Source: Brevundimonas subvibrioides (GTDB lineage: Bacteria > Pseudomonadota > Alphaproteobacteria > Caulobacterales > Caulobacteraceae). From it: DNA of 64,000 nucleotides. Below are positions 33,201-42,291 of this stretch, piece after piece. The translations under genes were made by a program, and so were the position numbers. The notes beneath the pieces are model-generated. The model searched no databases. It was not told the DNA's origin and saw only the letters and a program-made list of their open reading frames with translations. Within the stretch, counting starts at the first letter, position 1. Each line of letters opens with the position of its first letter. The stretch is from positions 100,773 through 164,772 of the forward strand of contig NZ_NCEQ01000004.1 in assembly GCF_002280785.1 (NCBI RefSeq). The letters run 5' to 3'.

Positions 33201-36098
33201 ATGAACTGCCATATTGCGATGCACGGGGCCGCCAAGTCGTCGCCGAGATTTTTGGGGGTCAGTCTGATTGCGATCGCTGCTGTCATGGCTGCGGGTCCGG
33301 TCCTGGCCCAGTCGGCACAGCAGGACCGGGATACTGAGGCCAGCGCTGTCGACGACATTGTGGTCACCGGGACGAGCATTCGCGGGGTCGCGCCGGTGGG
33401 CGCCAACGTCATCACCGTCACCCGCGAGGATATTCAGGACACGGGTGCCCAGACGGTCCAGGAGTTGCTGAAAAGCGTGCCGCAGGTGACGGGTTTCAAC
33501 AATGCCGGCCAGGGCTCGTTCGGCAGCGCTGACGCCGCCGGGACCAACGCACCGACGATTCACAGCCTTGGCGCCTCGGCCTCTAACAACACCCTGGTTC
33601 TCATCGACGGACACCGCTTGCCGCTGACCGGGGTGAACCACACGCTCGCCGATCCCAGCATCATTCCTCCGATCGCGCTGGAGCGGGTTGAGGTGCTGCC
33701 GGAGGGCGCTTCATCGATCTACGGTTCGGACGCCGTGGCCGGCGTCCTGAACTTCATCACGCGACGCCGGTTTGATGGTGCAGAACTGCAGGCGCAGACA
33801 GGCTTTGCCGACGGCTATGAAACGTTCAACGGGGGTGCCGTGTTCGGTCGCCCGTGGGAGACTGGCGGCGTGTTGTTCGCCTACAATTACTCGTACCGCT
33901 CCAGCCTCGCCGGCAATGCGCGCGACTTCAACCAGTCCGACCTTCGCTCTCAGGGGGGAGGCAACTTCAATAACTTCAACTGTGCGTCCGCCACCGTTAC
34001 GCCCGCATCGGGTGAGCCGTTCGCCGGGCAGAACTTCAGCGGCAGCTACACCGCGGCGCTGGCCGCTGCGCCCTGTTCCACCCGCCGCCTTGAAGACCTC
34101 CTGCCCAGCGAAAGCCGCCATAGCGTTCTGTTCAAGATCGAACAGGATATCGGCGATCGGCTGAAGAGCCATATCGACGTCGTCTATTCTGATCGCAACA
34201 ACAACGCCGTGGTGACACGTGGCTCGATCAGCAATATCCGGGCGTTCGGGGTTGGCAGCGTCCCTACAAACATCGGCCAGCTCAATCCGTTCTTCGAAGG
34301 CCCCGCAGGTGTTGATACCGTCAACATCTCCTGGTCTGCCGACGACCTGCTCGGGCCGGGTGCAAATGCGGAGTCGGGCCAGAAGACGTTCATGGTCACC
34401 GGCGGCGTCGACTATGAGCTCGGCGCGGATTGGGTCCTGGAAGCGGGCGCCACCTTTGGTACCGACGACAGCTATCAGATCGTCACCGGAAGCCTCTGCA
34501 CGGGGTGCGCGATCCTGGGGCTGAATGGAACGGTCTCGGCCAGTGGCAGCACGACGGCCAGCGCTTTCCCGCCGATCCTCGGGTCTTCGGCAACCATCCT
34601 GCGCCTGCCGCTGACGACGGCCAATGCGCTGGACGTCTGGCGGACAGGCTCGGCTAACCGCACCTCGGCGGCCGTTCGCGAGCAGCTTCTGGACAACGTG
34701 AACCTTCAGTCGACAACCCAGACCATCCAGAACGTGCGGATCAAGGCAGACGGACCCCTCTTCTCGCTCCCCGGCGGGCAGGTTCGTGCAGCTGTCGGCG
34801 CCGAGGCGGTCCGGTATACGATGGACCAGTTCCGCAACCAGTCGGGCGGGGCCGGTCCGGCGAGCACCACGTCCCAGTCGGGCACGCTGCTCTATGATCG
34901 CGAAGTGATGGCCGTGTTCGCCGAGCTTCTGGTCCCGATCGTTGACGAGAGCATGAACATTCCGCTGGTTCAGCGCCTTGACTTCAGCGTTGCCGGACGT
35001 CTGGACAGCTACGATGACTTCGGCGAGACGACCAACCCGAAGCTGGCCTTCACCTGGGGTGTGAACGACGATCTGTCGTTCCGCGGTTCGTGGGGCACAT
35101 CCTTCACCGCACCGGCCCTGACGTCGATCGGCGCGGATGACCGTGGGACAACCGGCGAAACCAGCGTCGCGCCGAGTACTCAGAACAACGCGGCCATTCC
35201 GGTGGCCCTGTTCCCCAATATCGCAGGCTATCTGCCGGGTTGCGCTGTGGGGGCCACGACCTGCACACTGACCAGTGCCATCACCGGCCTTCAGGTCAAC
35301 GGCGGCAACGCCGACCTGCAACCGCAGGAGGGCGAGAGCGCCTCGATCGGCTTTGACTACGCGCCGTCCTGGCTGGATGGCTTCCGCAGCAGCGTGACCT
35401 ACTGGACTGCGGATATCGACGGAGCCATTACGGCCGCCAACTTCACCGCCACCTCGACCATCCAGGGCCTGTCCTCGGCCCTGATCTTCAACCCGACCCC
35501 GGCACAGGTCGCCAATGCGCTCGAGGGCCGGCGCCTGACCGGTGCCGTGCCGTCTACCGTCTTCTATATCTTCAGCTTCCAGCAGCGGAACGCCTTCAAC
35601 ATCCGCGCTGCCGGGATCGATTTCGACGCCAGCTATCGCTTCGACACCGATATCGGCACCTGGCGGGCAGGCGTCGCCTTCAGCAAGAAAACCAAGTTCG
35701 ACCAGCAGTCAGGCAATGGGGCTTTCCGCGATCTGCTGAACACATCGGGCGTCAACACGACCTTCAGCACGATCGGCTTCACCGGCCGGGCGAGTCTCGC
35801 CTGGAACATGGGTCCCTGGTCCGCGGACGCCTTTGCGAACTACACCAATGACTTCACCAACCTGAACGGCCAGCAGCCCTTCCCGGCCGGTCAGGAGGTC
35901 GACGCCTTCACCACCATTGACGCTCACCTTGCCTACGATTTCTCCTCCGGCTGGATGGGCGACAGTCAGGTGTTCCTCGATGTCGACAATCTCCTGAATG
36001 AGGATCCCCCGTTCATGAACCAGAATGGTGGTTTCAGCACCACGGATGCCAACCCTATCGGTCGCTACATCACTGTCGGGATCCGCAAGACTTTCTAG
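33201..36098 (+). CDS. TonB-dependent receptor of the catabolic locus
   Basis: The ATG at 33201 (GGGAAGG upstream; signal peptide ending AGPVLAQ) gives 965 aa. The plug domain has VDDIVVTGTSIRGVAPVGAN (TonB-box-like DDIVVTG), ITVTREDIQDTGAQTVQELL and NNTLVLIDGHRLPLTG. The GASSIYGSDAVAGVLNFITR motif marks the end of the plug. The barrel ends with VGIRKTF. It belongs to the large Caulobacter/sphingomonad receptor type used for aromatic, glycosidic or peptide substrates. It should import the substrate of the adjacent esterases. A terminator follows at 36108-36133. Confidence 0.93.
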   Translation: MNCHIAMHGAAKSSPRFLGVSLIAIAAVMAAGPVLAQSAQQDRDTEASAVDDIVVTGTSIRGVAPVGANVITVTREDIQDTGAQTVQELLKSVPQVTGFNNAGQGSFGSADAAGTNAPTIHSLGASASNNTLVLIDGHRLPLTGVNHTLADPSIIPPIALERVEVLPEGASSIYGSDAVAGVLNFITRRRFDGAELQAQTGFADGYETFNGGAVFGRPWETGGVLFAYNYSYRSSLAGNARDFNQSDLRSQGGGNFNNFNCASATVTPASGEPFAGQNFSGSYTAALAAAPCSTRRLEDLLPSESRHSVLFKIEQDIGDRLKSHIDVVYSDRNNNAVVTRGSISNIRAFGVGSVPTNIGQLNPFFEGPAGVDTVNISWSADDLLGPGANAESGQKTFMVTGGVDYELGADWVLEAGATFGTDDSYQIVTGSLCTGCAILGLNGTVSASGSTTASAFPPILGSSATILRLPLTTANALDVWRTGSANRTSAAVREQLLDNVNLQSTTQTIQNVRIKADGPLFSLPGGQVRAAVGAEAVRYTMDQFRNQSGGAGPASTTSQSGTLLYDREVMAVFAELLVPIVDESMNIPLVQRLDFSVAGRLDSYDDFGETTNPKLAFTWGVNDDLSFRGSWGTSFTAPALTSIGADDRGTTGETSVAPSTQNNAAIPVALFPNIAGYLPGCAVGATTCTLTSAITGLQVNGGNADLQPQEGESASIGFDYAPSWLDGFRSSVTYWTADIDGAITAANFTATSTIQGLSSALIFNPTPAQVANALEGRRLTGAVPSTVFYIFSFQQRNAFNIRAAGIDFDASYRFDTDIGTWRAGVAFSKKTKFDQQSGNGAFRDLLNTSGVNTTFSTIGFTGRASLAWNMGPWSADAFANYTNDFTNLNGQQPFPAGQEVDAFTTIDAHLAYDFSSGWMGDSQVFLDVDNLLNEDPPFMNQNGGFSTTDANPIGRYITVGIRKTF

Positions 36099-36107
36099 CC
36101 AGACTTG

Positions 36108-36133
36108 GACGGGGCGGAGAAATCCGCCCCGTC
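36108..36133 (+). terminator. Hairpin terminator after the TonB receptor
   Basis: An 11-bp perfect stem (GACGGGGCGGA / TCCGCCCCGTC) with a GAAA loop begins 10 bases after the stop. The T-run is weak. Confidence 0.7.
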
Positions 36134-36166
36134 GCATTCACTGACAGCTTTCCCGTTACTCATGAA

Positions 36167-36709
36167 ATGACAGTGCAAATGAAGCTCAAGGCGATGTTGA
36201 ACATAGCCCTTGCGGCCGCTCTTCTTGCGGCTTCGGGATGTTCGCCATCCACCGAGCGGGTCGACGACAATCCTCCGGTGACCGCCACAGCACCCCTGGT
36301 TTCCGGGTCAAGCGTCCCGGCGGTGACCGCACCAGCGGCGGTGCCGACGGGGGTCGTCCCGGTTGCGCCGGTTTCAGGACCTGTCGAGACGCCGGTTACC
36401 TCGGCCCGGGTCGCTGCGCCCGCTCCACCGGTCCAACCGGTCCAGCCTGCGCCCGCTCCGATGATCCCGCCGGCCCCCCCGTCGGCGCGTCTTTCCTTCG
36501 CGAGCCTTCCCACGGGGCGCGGGCGTGATGTGACACAGCGCCTTTGCTCGAGCTGCCATGCGATCGACGTCGTGATCGCACGACGCCGGACCCCTGAGGA
36601 CTGGGGCAGCATCGTCAACCAGATGGTCAATCTCGGCCTCGTGGCTGACGATACTGAACTCGATACCGTCCAGGCCTACCTCAGCGAGCACGTCGGTCCT
36701 GCCGGCTAG
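36167..36709 (+). CDS. c-type cytochrome lipoprotein
   Basis: The protein is 180 aa. The signal peptide ends with a lipobox-like LAASGC, so the mature protein is probably lipid-anchored. A Val/Pro/Ala-rich linker of about 80 residues follows, then a single heme-binding CSSCH at 127-131 (LCSSCHAIDVV) and a short C-terminal helix (DTVQAYLSEHVG). A distal Met ligand may be in NQMVNLGL. This would carry electrons in the periplasm, a natural partner of the PQQ dehydrogenase of the same locus. The ATG at 36179 is an alternative start. It lies between the receptor and the second esterase on the same strand. Confidence 0.85.
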   Translation: MTVQMKLKAMLNIALAAALLAASGCSPSTERVDDNPPVTATAPLVSGSSVPAVTAPAAVPTGVVPVAPVSGPVETPVTSARVAAPAPPVQPVQPAPAPMIPPAPPSARLSFASLPTGRGRDVTQRLCSSCHAIDVVIARRRTPEDWGSIVNQMVNLGLVADDTELDTVQAYLSEHVGPAG

Positions 36710-36787
36710 GCTGCACCTGCTGACCTCGATGGAAAGGCCGAGGCACGACAGCGACCTGGGCTGTATCTGGCCCCAACGGAGTTAGAC

Positions 36788-38440
36788 ATGCGCTTCTTTA
36801 TGGCTGTCGCCATCATCCTTGCCAGCGGTCTTTCCGCTCCGGTCATCGCGCAGGTCCGGGCCGGAGATATCGAGACAGACCCCTTGAGCGTAACCGGGGG
36901 CCTGATCGCTGGTTCGGTCTCTGCCTCCGGGATCAGGTCCTATCTGGGCGTGCCATTTGCTGCGCCGCCGGTCCGCGACCTGCGCTGGCGGCCGCCAATT
37001 CCGGCACCAGCCTGGAGCGGCGTGCGTCAGGCCGTCGCCTATCCGCCGATGTGCCCGCAGGGCATGCGCGGTCCCGGTCAGAATCACTATTTCGGGGCAG
37101 AGCCGACCAGCGAGGACTGCCTCTACGTCAATATCTGGTCGCCGCCGGCCGCCCCGCAGGCCTCGCCCCGACCCGTGGTGGTCTGGATCTATGGCGGCGC
37201 GTTCTCCGGAGGGTCTGCCTCGATGATGTGGGCGAGGGGGGAACACCTCGCTGAAAAAGGCGTGATCTCGATCTCTCTCAACTATCGGCTGGGCGCCCTG
37301 GGGTTCATGGCTCATCCCGAGTTGTCCACAGAGTCCGGGCGCGGAGCCTCGGGCAACTATGGCTTCATGGATCAGGTGGCGGCCCTCAAATGGGTGCAGG
37401 ATAATGTCGCCGCGTTTGGCGGCGATCCGGCGAACGTCACGGTGATCGGGCAATCGGCGGGATCGATGTCGATCTCGGCCCTGCAGGCCAGCCCGCTGGC
37501 CGCCGGGTTGTTTCACCGCGCCATAGGTCTGAGCGGAAATGTTGTCGGGAGCGGCGCAACGTCGCTCAGGAGCGCACAGTCAGCCGAAGCCGCTGGTACA
37601 GCCCTGCAAGCAGAGCTCGGGGTCAGCAGTGTCGCCGAGATGCGCAGACTGCCCGCCGACCGCATCGTCGGTGTTCGCGGCATTCGCACCGGGCCCAGCA
37701 TCGACGGGTATTTCATGCCGCGGGCTCCGCGTGAGATCTATGAGGCCGGAGAGGCGAACGACGTCGCCCTGTTCATCGGTTTCACCCGCGATGAGGCCTT
37801 CAGCCCCCTGAGCTCGGGCGACGACGCGGCGGCCTATGAGGCGATGGTCCGTCGGACCTATCCGGAGCAGGCGGATGAGGTTCTCTTGGCCTATCCGGCC
37901 GATGCCAACTGGGCCCGAAACGCCCGGGACGCTGCCCGCGACATAAGCCTGGGCCTGTCCACCCGTGACTGGGCGGCCATGCAGGCCACTCCGGGGCGTC
38001 AGCCGGCCTTCGCCTATATGTTCTCGCGTGTGCATCCTTATTCGGAGGGTGTGTCATTCATCGACCACGACCCCTCAACCGTCGGGGCCTACCATGCCGG
38101 CGACATTGTCTACTGGTTCGGCAATCTCGATGCGTTCAACGCCTTCCGCACGACCCGCGACTGGTCTGCAGCGGACCGGGCGCTGTCGGACACCATGTCG
38201 AGCATGATCGTCGCTTTTGCGAGCACAGGCGACCCGAGCGTACCCGGAGCCTCCGCACCGCGTTACGACCCCGCCGACGAGCGGCTTGTCGAACTGGGAG
38301 ATCATGTCGGCGCCATTGCCTGGCCCGGGCGCGACAACTTTCGAATGATCTCCACGCTGCGGGCCGCAGCGCCTGTTCCGGTACCCACGGCCCCCGCACC
38401 GCCAGGCGGCCCGTCGGCAAATCTCGGCCCGCGTTTCTAG
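36788..38440 (+). CDS. Type-B carboxylesterase, exported (second paralogue)
   Basis: The protein is 550 aa with signal peptide MRFFMAVAIILASGL ending PVIAQ. Key motifs are EPTSEDCLYVNIWSPP, VVWIYGGAFSGGSAS, nucleophile Ser223 in IGQSAGSMS, an acidic residue in GFTRDEAFS and His in VGAYHAGDIVYWFG. It is clearly paralogous to the minus-strand esterase at 31.2-32.8 kb (shared HYFG-EPTSEDCLY and AHPELSTESG/AHPELTAESG segments). With the TonB receptor and cytochrome it forms the plus-strand half of the locus. It may act on a different ester bond or stereoisomer. The last 30 residues are a Pro/Ala-rich tail. Confidence 0.92.
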   Translation: MRFFMAVAIILASGLSAPVIAQVRAGDIETDPLSVTGGLIAGSVSASGIRSYLGVPFAAPPVRDLRWRPPIPAPAWSGVRQAVAYPPMCPQGMRGPGQNHYFGAEPTSEDCLYVNIWSPPAAPQASPRPVVVWIYGGAFSGGSASMMWARGEHLAEKGVISISLNYRLGALGFMAHPELSTESGRGASGNYGFMDQVAALKWVQDNVAAFGGDPANVTVIGQSAGSMSISALQASPLAAGLFHRAIGLSGNVVGSGATSLRSAQSAEAAGTALQAELGVSSVAEMRRLPADRIVGVRGIRTGPSIDGYFMPRAPREIYEAGEANDVALFIGFTRDEAFSPLSSGDDAAAYEAMVRRTYPEQADEVLLAYPADANWARNARDAARDISLGLSTRDWAAMQATPGRQPAFAYMFSRVHPYSEGVSFIDHDPSTVGAYHAGDIVYWFGNLDAFNAFRTTRDWSAADRALSDTMSSMIVAFASTGDPSVPGASAPRYDPADERLVELGDHVGAIAWPGRDNFRMISTLRAAAPVPVPTAPAPPGGPSANLGPRF

Positions 38441-38570
38441 TCCGGTTATGCAGGATCGCAGCGTACCGGCCGGAGAGGCGTTGGCCAGGCTGGCCACGGC
38501 TTTCTCTCGCGTGACCAAGCGGGGCACCTTGGCTTAAGTGGGTGGTGACAGGAACGGCGGGCCCGGTACC

Positions 38571-38978
38571 CCGTGCTGTCACTTCAATGCGAATTTGTCC
38601 CCACTGAACGCAGCCTAAACCGCTGATGGGGATGATGTTTCGTGAAGGTGATTTCGTTCGAGCGCCACCGGTTCCCGGCGGACGTGATCCGCCACGCCGT
38701 GTAGCTGTACTTCCGCTTCAGCCTCAGTTTCCGCGACGTCGAGGAACTGCTTGCACAGCGCGGGGTCGAGGGAGCTACGAGACGATCCGGTGCTGGACGA
38801 TCAAGTTCGGCCCGCTGATCGCGAGGCGACTGAAGCGCCGTCGGCCAGCGTCATCTGATCAGCAAGCCCACACTTCGGCGATTCCGCGCCGAAGCGGCGA
38901 ACGTTTGAGCTGCTGCCGTTACCTGAATCGAGACGGGGAGGGCGCTTTTCGACTTCGCCCGGTTAACCTGACAGCGCC
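38571..38978 (+). mobile_element. IS6-like element with internal deletion (copy 2)
   Basis: The left end is GTGCTGTCACTTCAATGCG and the right end GGTTAACCTGACAGCGCC. The transposase starts at a GTG at 38642 but has a TAG in place of the Trp codon in RHAVWLYF. The body jumps from KRRRPA to the HLISRP-region near 38850, losing about 400 bases of the catalytic core. It is therefore non-autonomous. It interrupts a plus-strand EF-hand gene, whose end is still visible on the right. The 130 bases between the esterase stop and this element show nothing recognisable. Confidence 0.8.
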
Positions 38979-39101
38979 GAACGGGCTGCTGCAACAGAGC
39001 GATGGTTCCTGGCGCTGGATGCGGACCGGGACGGTTGGCTCACCTTGGCCGCATTGCCCCGCACGCCCCTGCAGGATGTGGTCGGGCGTCGTCGACCTTG
39101 A
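38979..39101 (+). pseudogene. EF-hand protein fragment abutting the IS right end
   Basis: Directly after the IS terminus, the frame reads ERAAATERWFLALDADRDGW, then LTLAALPRTPLQDVV and a TGA at 39099. DADRDGWLTLAAL is a canonical EF-hand loop (Asp at 1, 3 and 5, Gly at 6). The upstream part of the gene is lost to the IS6-like insertion. A full EF-hand gene converges from the right. Confidence 0.65.
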
Positions 39102-39126
39102 GGCTGAACCACACCAAACGCCCGGA

Positions 39127-39151
39127 CGGCCAGGTCGAACGAACCTGGCCG
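39127..39151. terminator. Hairpin between EF-hand fragment and EF-hand gene
   Basis: A 9-bp perfect stem (CGGCCAGGT / ACCTGGCCG) with a 7-base loop lies between converging reading frames. There is no long T-run. Confidence 0.45.
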
Positions 39152-39163
39152 CCCGGGGGCGGC

Positions 39164-39883
39164 TCAGACCTCGTGCGACACTACAAGACCACTTTGCGCC
39201 GTTTCGGATTGATAAGCCGACAGGGTCCGGCCGATCATGGACTGGATCGCGGCTGCGAGCTCCTCGGCTGAAAGGGCGGCATCGCCGTCTGCATCAAAGC
39301 TGCCGAAGCTGTCCGATATGGACGTCGAGGCGTTCTCGTCGTCCGCCTCACCAAACGAGGCGAGGATCTCGTCCAGGCTCAGCGCATTGCTGCGATCGGT
39401 GTCGGCGATCGACAGGAGGCTGGACACCATCTCAGCCTCGGACGGCGGACGCGGCGGTCCGTTCCGTTCGAACAGGGCCTTCATGCCTTCGTCCAGCTCG
39501 GTTTCGCTGATCATCCCGTCGTCATCGCCGTCGATCTGACCGAAGCTCTCGTTGATCTCGGCGGTGTCGACTCCAAGTGCGGCCCCCAGTTCGGTCAGAT
39601 CCAGGGCGCCGTCGCCGGTAGTGTCGACCTGGCTTATCAGGGATCTGGCCGGGGTGCTGAAACCCTCCTGCGTGCTGAACAGGCTTGCCAGGGTTGCGGG
39701 ATCGAAACCTCCCCCCGTCATGCTGCCTGGAGCCAGGCTGGGTTTTCGGGCCACCTCGGAGCCACGGGCCTCGGACGTGGGCATGGATTGCCCTGTCGCG
39801 CTTTGCGACCGAGGCTGAAATAGATCCCGCAGGGCCTGCAGGCCCAAGGACGATCCGGCGGAATTGGCTGTGGAAATCTGCAC
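39164..39883 (-). CDS. EF-hand calcium-binding protein
   Basis: I prefer the GTG at 39883 (AGGAGA nine bases upstream; product starting VQISTANSAGS) over the ATG at 39898. The 239-aa product has a Ser/Gly-rich N-terminal third and four EF-hand loops: DTTGDGALDLTEL, DGDDDGMISETEL, DTDRSNALSLDEI (degenerate at position 6) and DADGDAALSAEEL. No signal peptide is evident, so it may be cytoplasmic or exported by a non-Sec route. It probably binds calcium as a buffer or sensor. It diverges from an OmpR/EnvZ-type pair, which is followed by an autotransporter with Asp-rich repeats. Confidence 0.85.
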   Translation of the reverse strand: MQISTANSAGSSLGLQALRDLFQPRSQSATGQSMPTSEARGSEVARKPSLAPGSMTGGGFDPATLASLFSTQEGFSTPARSLISQVDTTGDGALDLTELGAALGVDTAEINESFGQIDGDDDGMISETELDEGMKALFERNGPPRPPSEAEMVSSLLSIADTDRSNALSLDEILASFGEADDENASTSISDSFGSFDADGDAALSAEELAAAIQSMIGRTLSAYQSETAQSGLVVSHEV

Positions 39884-40100
39884 TGACTGTCTCCTCATGG
39901 TTGACCGTCGGGAATGCGGCAGGCGGCAGGCCTGACGTCCTGACGCGTTCACCCATGCAAATTACAGTCCAAGAACCAAAAAAAGGCGAATAAAAACAAG
40001 TATTTCAATCTTGAAACATGGCGCGGCGGCGTGGTCATCAAACCGCCGCCAGCCGCAGACATCGCTATGGCCACGCTGCATCGGGCCCCGCCAACGCTCG

Positions 40101-40871
40101 ATGTCGACGCGTGACACCAATGGCCGAGCGAGACCGACCGTGAGCGAGCATCTCCTGCTGGATAATGCGCCCAACATCCTCATCGTCGACGACGATCCGG
40201 GCGTGCGGTCCGAACTCGGGGCCTACATCACTGAAAACGGCTACCGCGTGTTCGACGCTGCAGACGGCGTCCAGATGGACCGGATGCTCGACGAACACGA
40301 CATTCACATCGTTTTGCTCGACATCATGATGCCGGGTGAAGACGGTCTCTCGATCTGTAGACGCCTCGGCGCCCACCCGAAGCTGAACGTCATTCTTCTG
40401 AGCGCGAAAGGGACCGATGTGGATCGCATTATCGGTCTTGAGCTCGGCGCCGACGACTACCTGCCAAAGCCCTTCAATCCGCGCGAACTCCTTGCCCATA
40501 TTCGCGCCCTGCTGCGCCGTCGCAGCGCCCGGCCCGATGATCCGGACAAGCCCCGTGATCATTGCTTTCTGGGATGGCGGGTGCGACGCGCCCGCCATCA
40601 GCTGTTTGCCCCCGATGGCGTCCTTATCCCGCTCTCCGTCGGGGAGTTTCAGTTGCTGACGACCTTTCTCGACAACCCCCGGCGCGTGCTCAACCGCGCG
40701 AGCCTGCTCGAGGCTCTCAGCCTGGACGACAAGCCCTATTCGAGCCGGGTCGTGGACACCCTTGTCTGTCGCCTCAGAAAGAAGCTGGGCCTCGGCGACG
40801 GTGGCGAAGATATCATCCTCACCCTGCGCTCGGAGGGCTACATGTTCAACGCCGCGGTGACGCGGCAGTGA
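40101..40871 (+). CDS. OmpR-family response regulator
   Basis: The protein is 256 aa from the ATG at 40101; a GTG at 40140 is an alternative. The receiver (about 25-135) has ILIVDDDPGVRSE, Asp in IVLLDIMMPGEDG and Lys in LPKPFNPREL. The C-terminal winged-helix domain (about 155-250) has LSVGEFQLLTTFLDNPRRVL and YSSRVVDTLVCRLRKKLG, the OmpR DNA-recognition helix. It overlaps the histidine kinase start by 4 bases (GTGA). The likely targets are the autotransporter or receptor genes downstream, which is inference from proximity. Confidence 0.92.
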   Translation: MSTRDTNGRARPTVSEHLLLDNAPNILIVDDDPGVRSELGAYITENGYRVFDAADGVQMDRMLDEHDIHIVLLDIMMPGEDGLSICRRLGAHPKLNVILLSAKGTDVDRIIGLELGADDYLPKPFNPRELLAHIRALLRRRSARPDDPDKPRDHCFLGWRVRRARHQLFAPDGVLIPLSVGEFQLLTTFLDNPRRVLNRASLLEALSLDDKPYSSRVVDTLVCRLRKKLGLGDGGEDIILTLRSEGYMFNAAVTRQ

Positions 40872-42160
40872 GCGTCTGGAGGCGGCCGCGGATACCGACC
40901 ACGCTGTTCGCCAGACTGGTCGGCCTGCTGGCCGTTACACTTCTGCTCACCCAGTTGGTGGGCGGCTTTCTGTTCTTTCTGATCCGGCCGCCGCCGGGGC
41001 CGTTGATCGTGCACATCAGCGAGATCGCATCGGCGCTCGAAGGTCAGAGGGCGATGGCCGGACCGGTCGTGCTTGGGGATCCCTTTCCTTCGGAAGCGCT
41101 TCGATTGCGCGCGCTGGAGCCGATCCTGGCCGACCGTCTGGGTCTGCCGAGGTACGACGTAAGGCTGGTCCGGGTTGGCCCGGTTCCCCCGCATGCCGTC
41201 GACACCACCGCAAACAGCGTCGATCCGGTTCTCCTGGGCGGATATCGTGCGGCCGCGCGTTGGGGCGACGGTTGGGTCATCGTCCGGCACGGAGAGTTCG
41301 ACACGTCCGATATTATCGGCCGTATGCTCCAATGGCTTGTGGTGAGTCTCGCGGTGATCGCGCCGGTGGCCATCCTTCTCGTTGCCCGTCTGACCTCGCC
41401 GATCACAGCCTTCGCCGAGGCTGCCGACAGACTGGGACGCGACCCCTATGCCCGGCCGATGCGTTACACCGGACCTGACGAGGTGGTCCTTACCGTCCAA
41501 GCCTTCAATGACATGCAGGCCCGTCTGAGGGACTATATCGACGATCGTGTCCGGATGGTCGGCGCCATCGCCCACGACCTTCGCACCCCGCTGACCCGAT
41601 TGAGCCTTCAGCTTCAGGCGCTGCCAGCGCCTCGCCGTGCGCGGGCAGAGGCCGAGATCGAGCGGATGCGAATGATGGTCGATGGGGCTCTTGCCTTCGT
41701 GAAGGATGTCAGCTCGGCTTCCGAGCGCCTGCCCCTGAGGCTGTTTTCGCTCGTCGAAGCGGTGATCGACGACCTGCCGGCGTCAGCGGAGGCGATCGAA
41801 CTCCACCCAGGGCCCGATCCCGTCGTCATGGGTGATGAGAGCAGCTTGCGGCGGGCCTTCGCCAACCTGCTGCAGAACGCAGTGCTTTACGGCGGAGCAA
41901 CGGCCTGCAGGGTGATAGTTGCCGACCCCTGGGTCGTGATCCAGATTGACGACACGGGGCCGGGCCTCGCCCCGGCGGACCTGGATCGCGCCTTTGAACC
42001 CTATGTTCGGTTCAGCGCCCAGGAGGCGGGGATCGGGCTGGGCCTCTCCATCGTTCGCACCATCGTGCGGGCGCATGGAGGTGAGGTCGTTCTATCCAAT
42101 CAACCAAAGGGCGGTCTGCGCGCCGAGGTTCGACTGCCTGCACACCTTCCCCAGGCCTGA
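40868..42160 (+). CDS. EnvZ-like membrane sensor histidine kinase
   Basis: The GTG at 40868 overlaps the regulator stop and opens VSVWRRPRIPTTLFARLVGL. The 430-aa kinase has a first membrane helix (about 15-38), a periplasmic domain of about 115 residues (LIRPPPGPLIVHISEIASAL onward), a second helix near 155-178, a HAMP linker, a HisKA domain with GAIAHDLRTPLTRLSLQL, and HATPase motifs NLLQNAVLYGG, DDTGPGLAP and GIGLGLSIVRTIVRAHGGE. The periplasmic part begins like the EnvZ-type sensors with a proline-rich post-TM1 segment. The signal is unknown; a calcium or envelope cue would suit the neighbouring genes. The 130 bases before the autotransporter hold only its promoter. Confidence 0.92.
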   Translation: MSVWRRPRIPTTLFARLVGLLAVTLLLTQLVGGFLFFLIRPPPGPLIVHISEIASALEGQRAMAGPVVLGDPFPSEALRLRALEPILADRLGLPRYDVRLVRVGPVPPHAVDTTANSVDPVLLGGYRAAARWGDGWVIVRHGEFDTSDIIGRMLQWLVVSLAVIAPVAILLVARLTSPITAFAEAADRLGRDPYARPMRYTGPDEVVLTVQAFNDMQARLRDYIDDRVRMVGAIAHDLRTPLTRLSLQLQALPAPRRARAEAEIERMRMMVDGALAFVKDVSSASERLPLRLFSLVEAVIDDLPASAEAIELHPGPDPVVMGDESSLRRAFANLLQNAVLYGGATACRVIVADPWVVIQIDDTGPGLAPADLDRAFEPYVRFSAQEAGIGLGLSIVRTIVRAHGGEVVLSNQPKGGLRAEVRLPAHLPQA

Positions 42161-42291
42161 GTGGCGCGCTGGGGCGCCAGCCGAAAAAGGTCTGCTCTGT
42201 CCCGGAGCTGCAACACAGCCATCCAAGAACCGCCACCCCGGCCGCCGAAACCCGTCGAGCGCCGCGATCACGGCCCGGGGATTAGTCAAAG

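Noticed and set aside
36167..36709. Alternative call of the cytochrome lipoprotein as a TonB-like Pro-rich protein
   Set aside because: The Pro/Val-rich stretch is only a linker; the CSSCH heme motif and C-terminal helix define a c-type cytochrome.
38447..38536. 29-codon plus frame starting MQDRSVPAGEAL
   Set aside because: Too short, without ribosome site or recognisable family; it lies in the gap before an IS copy.
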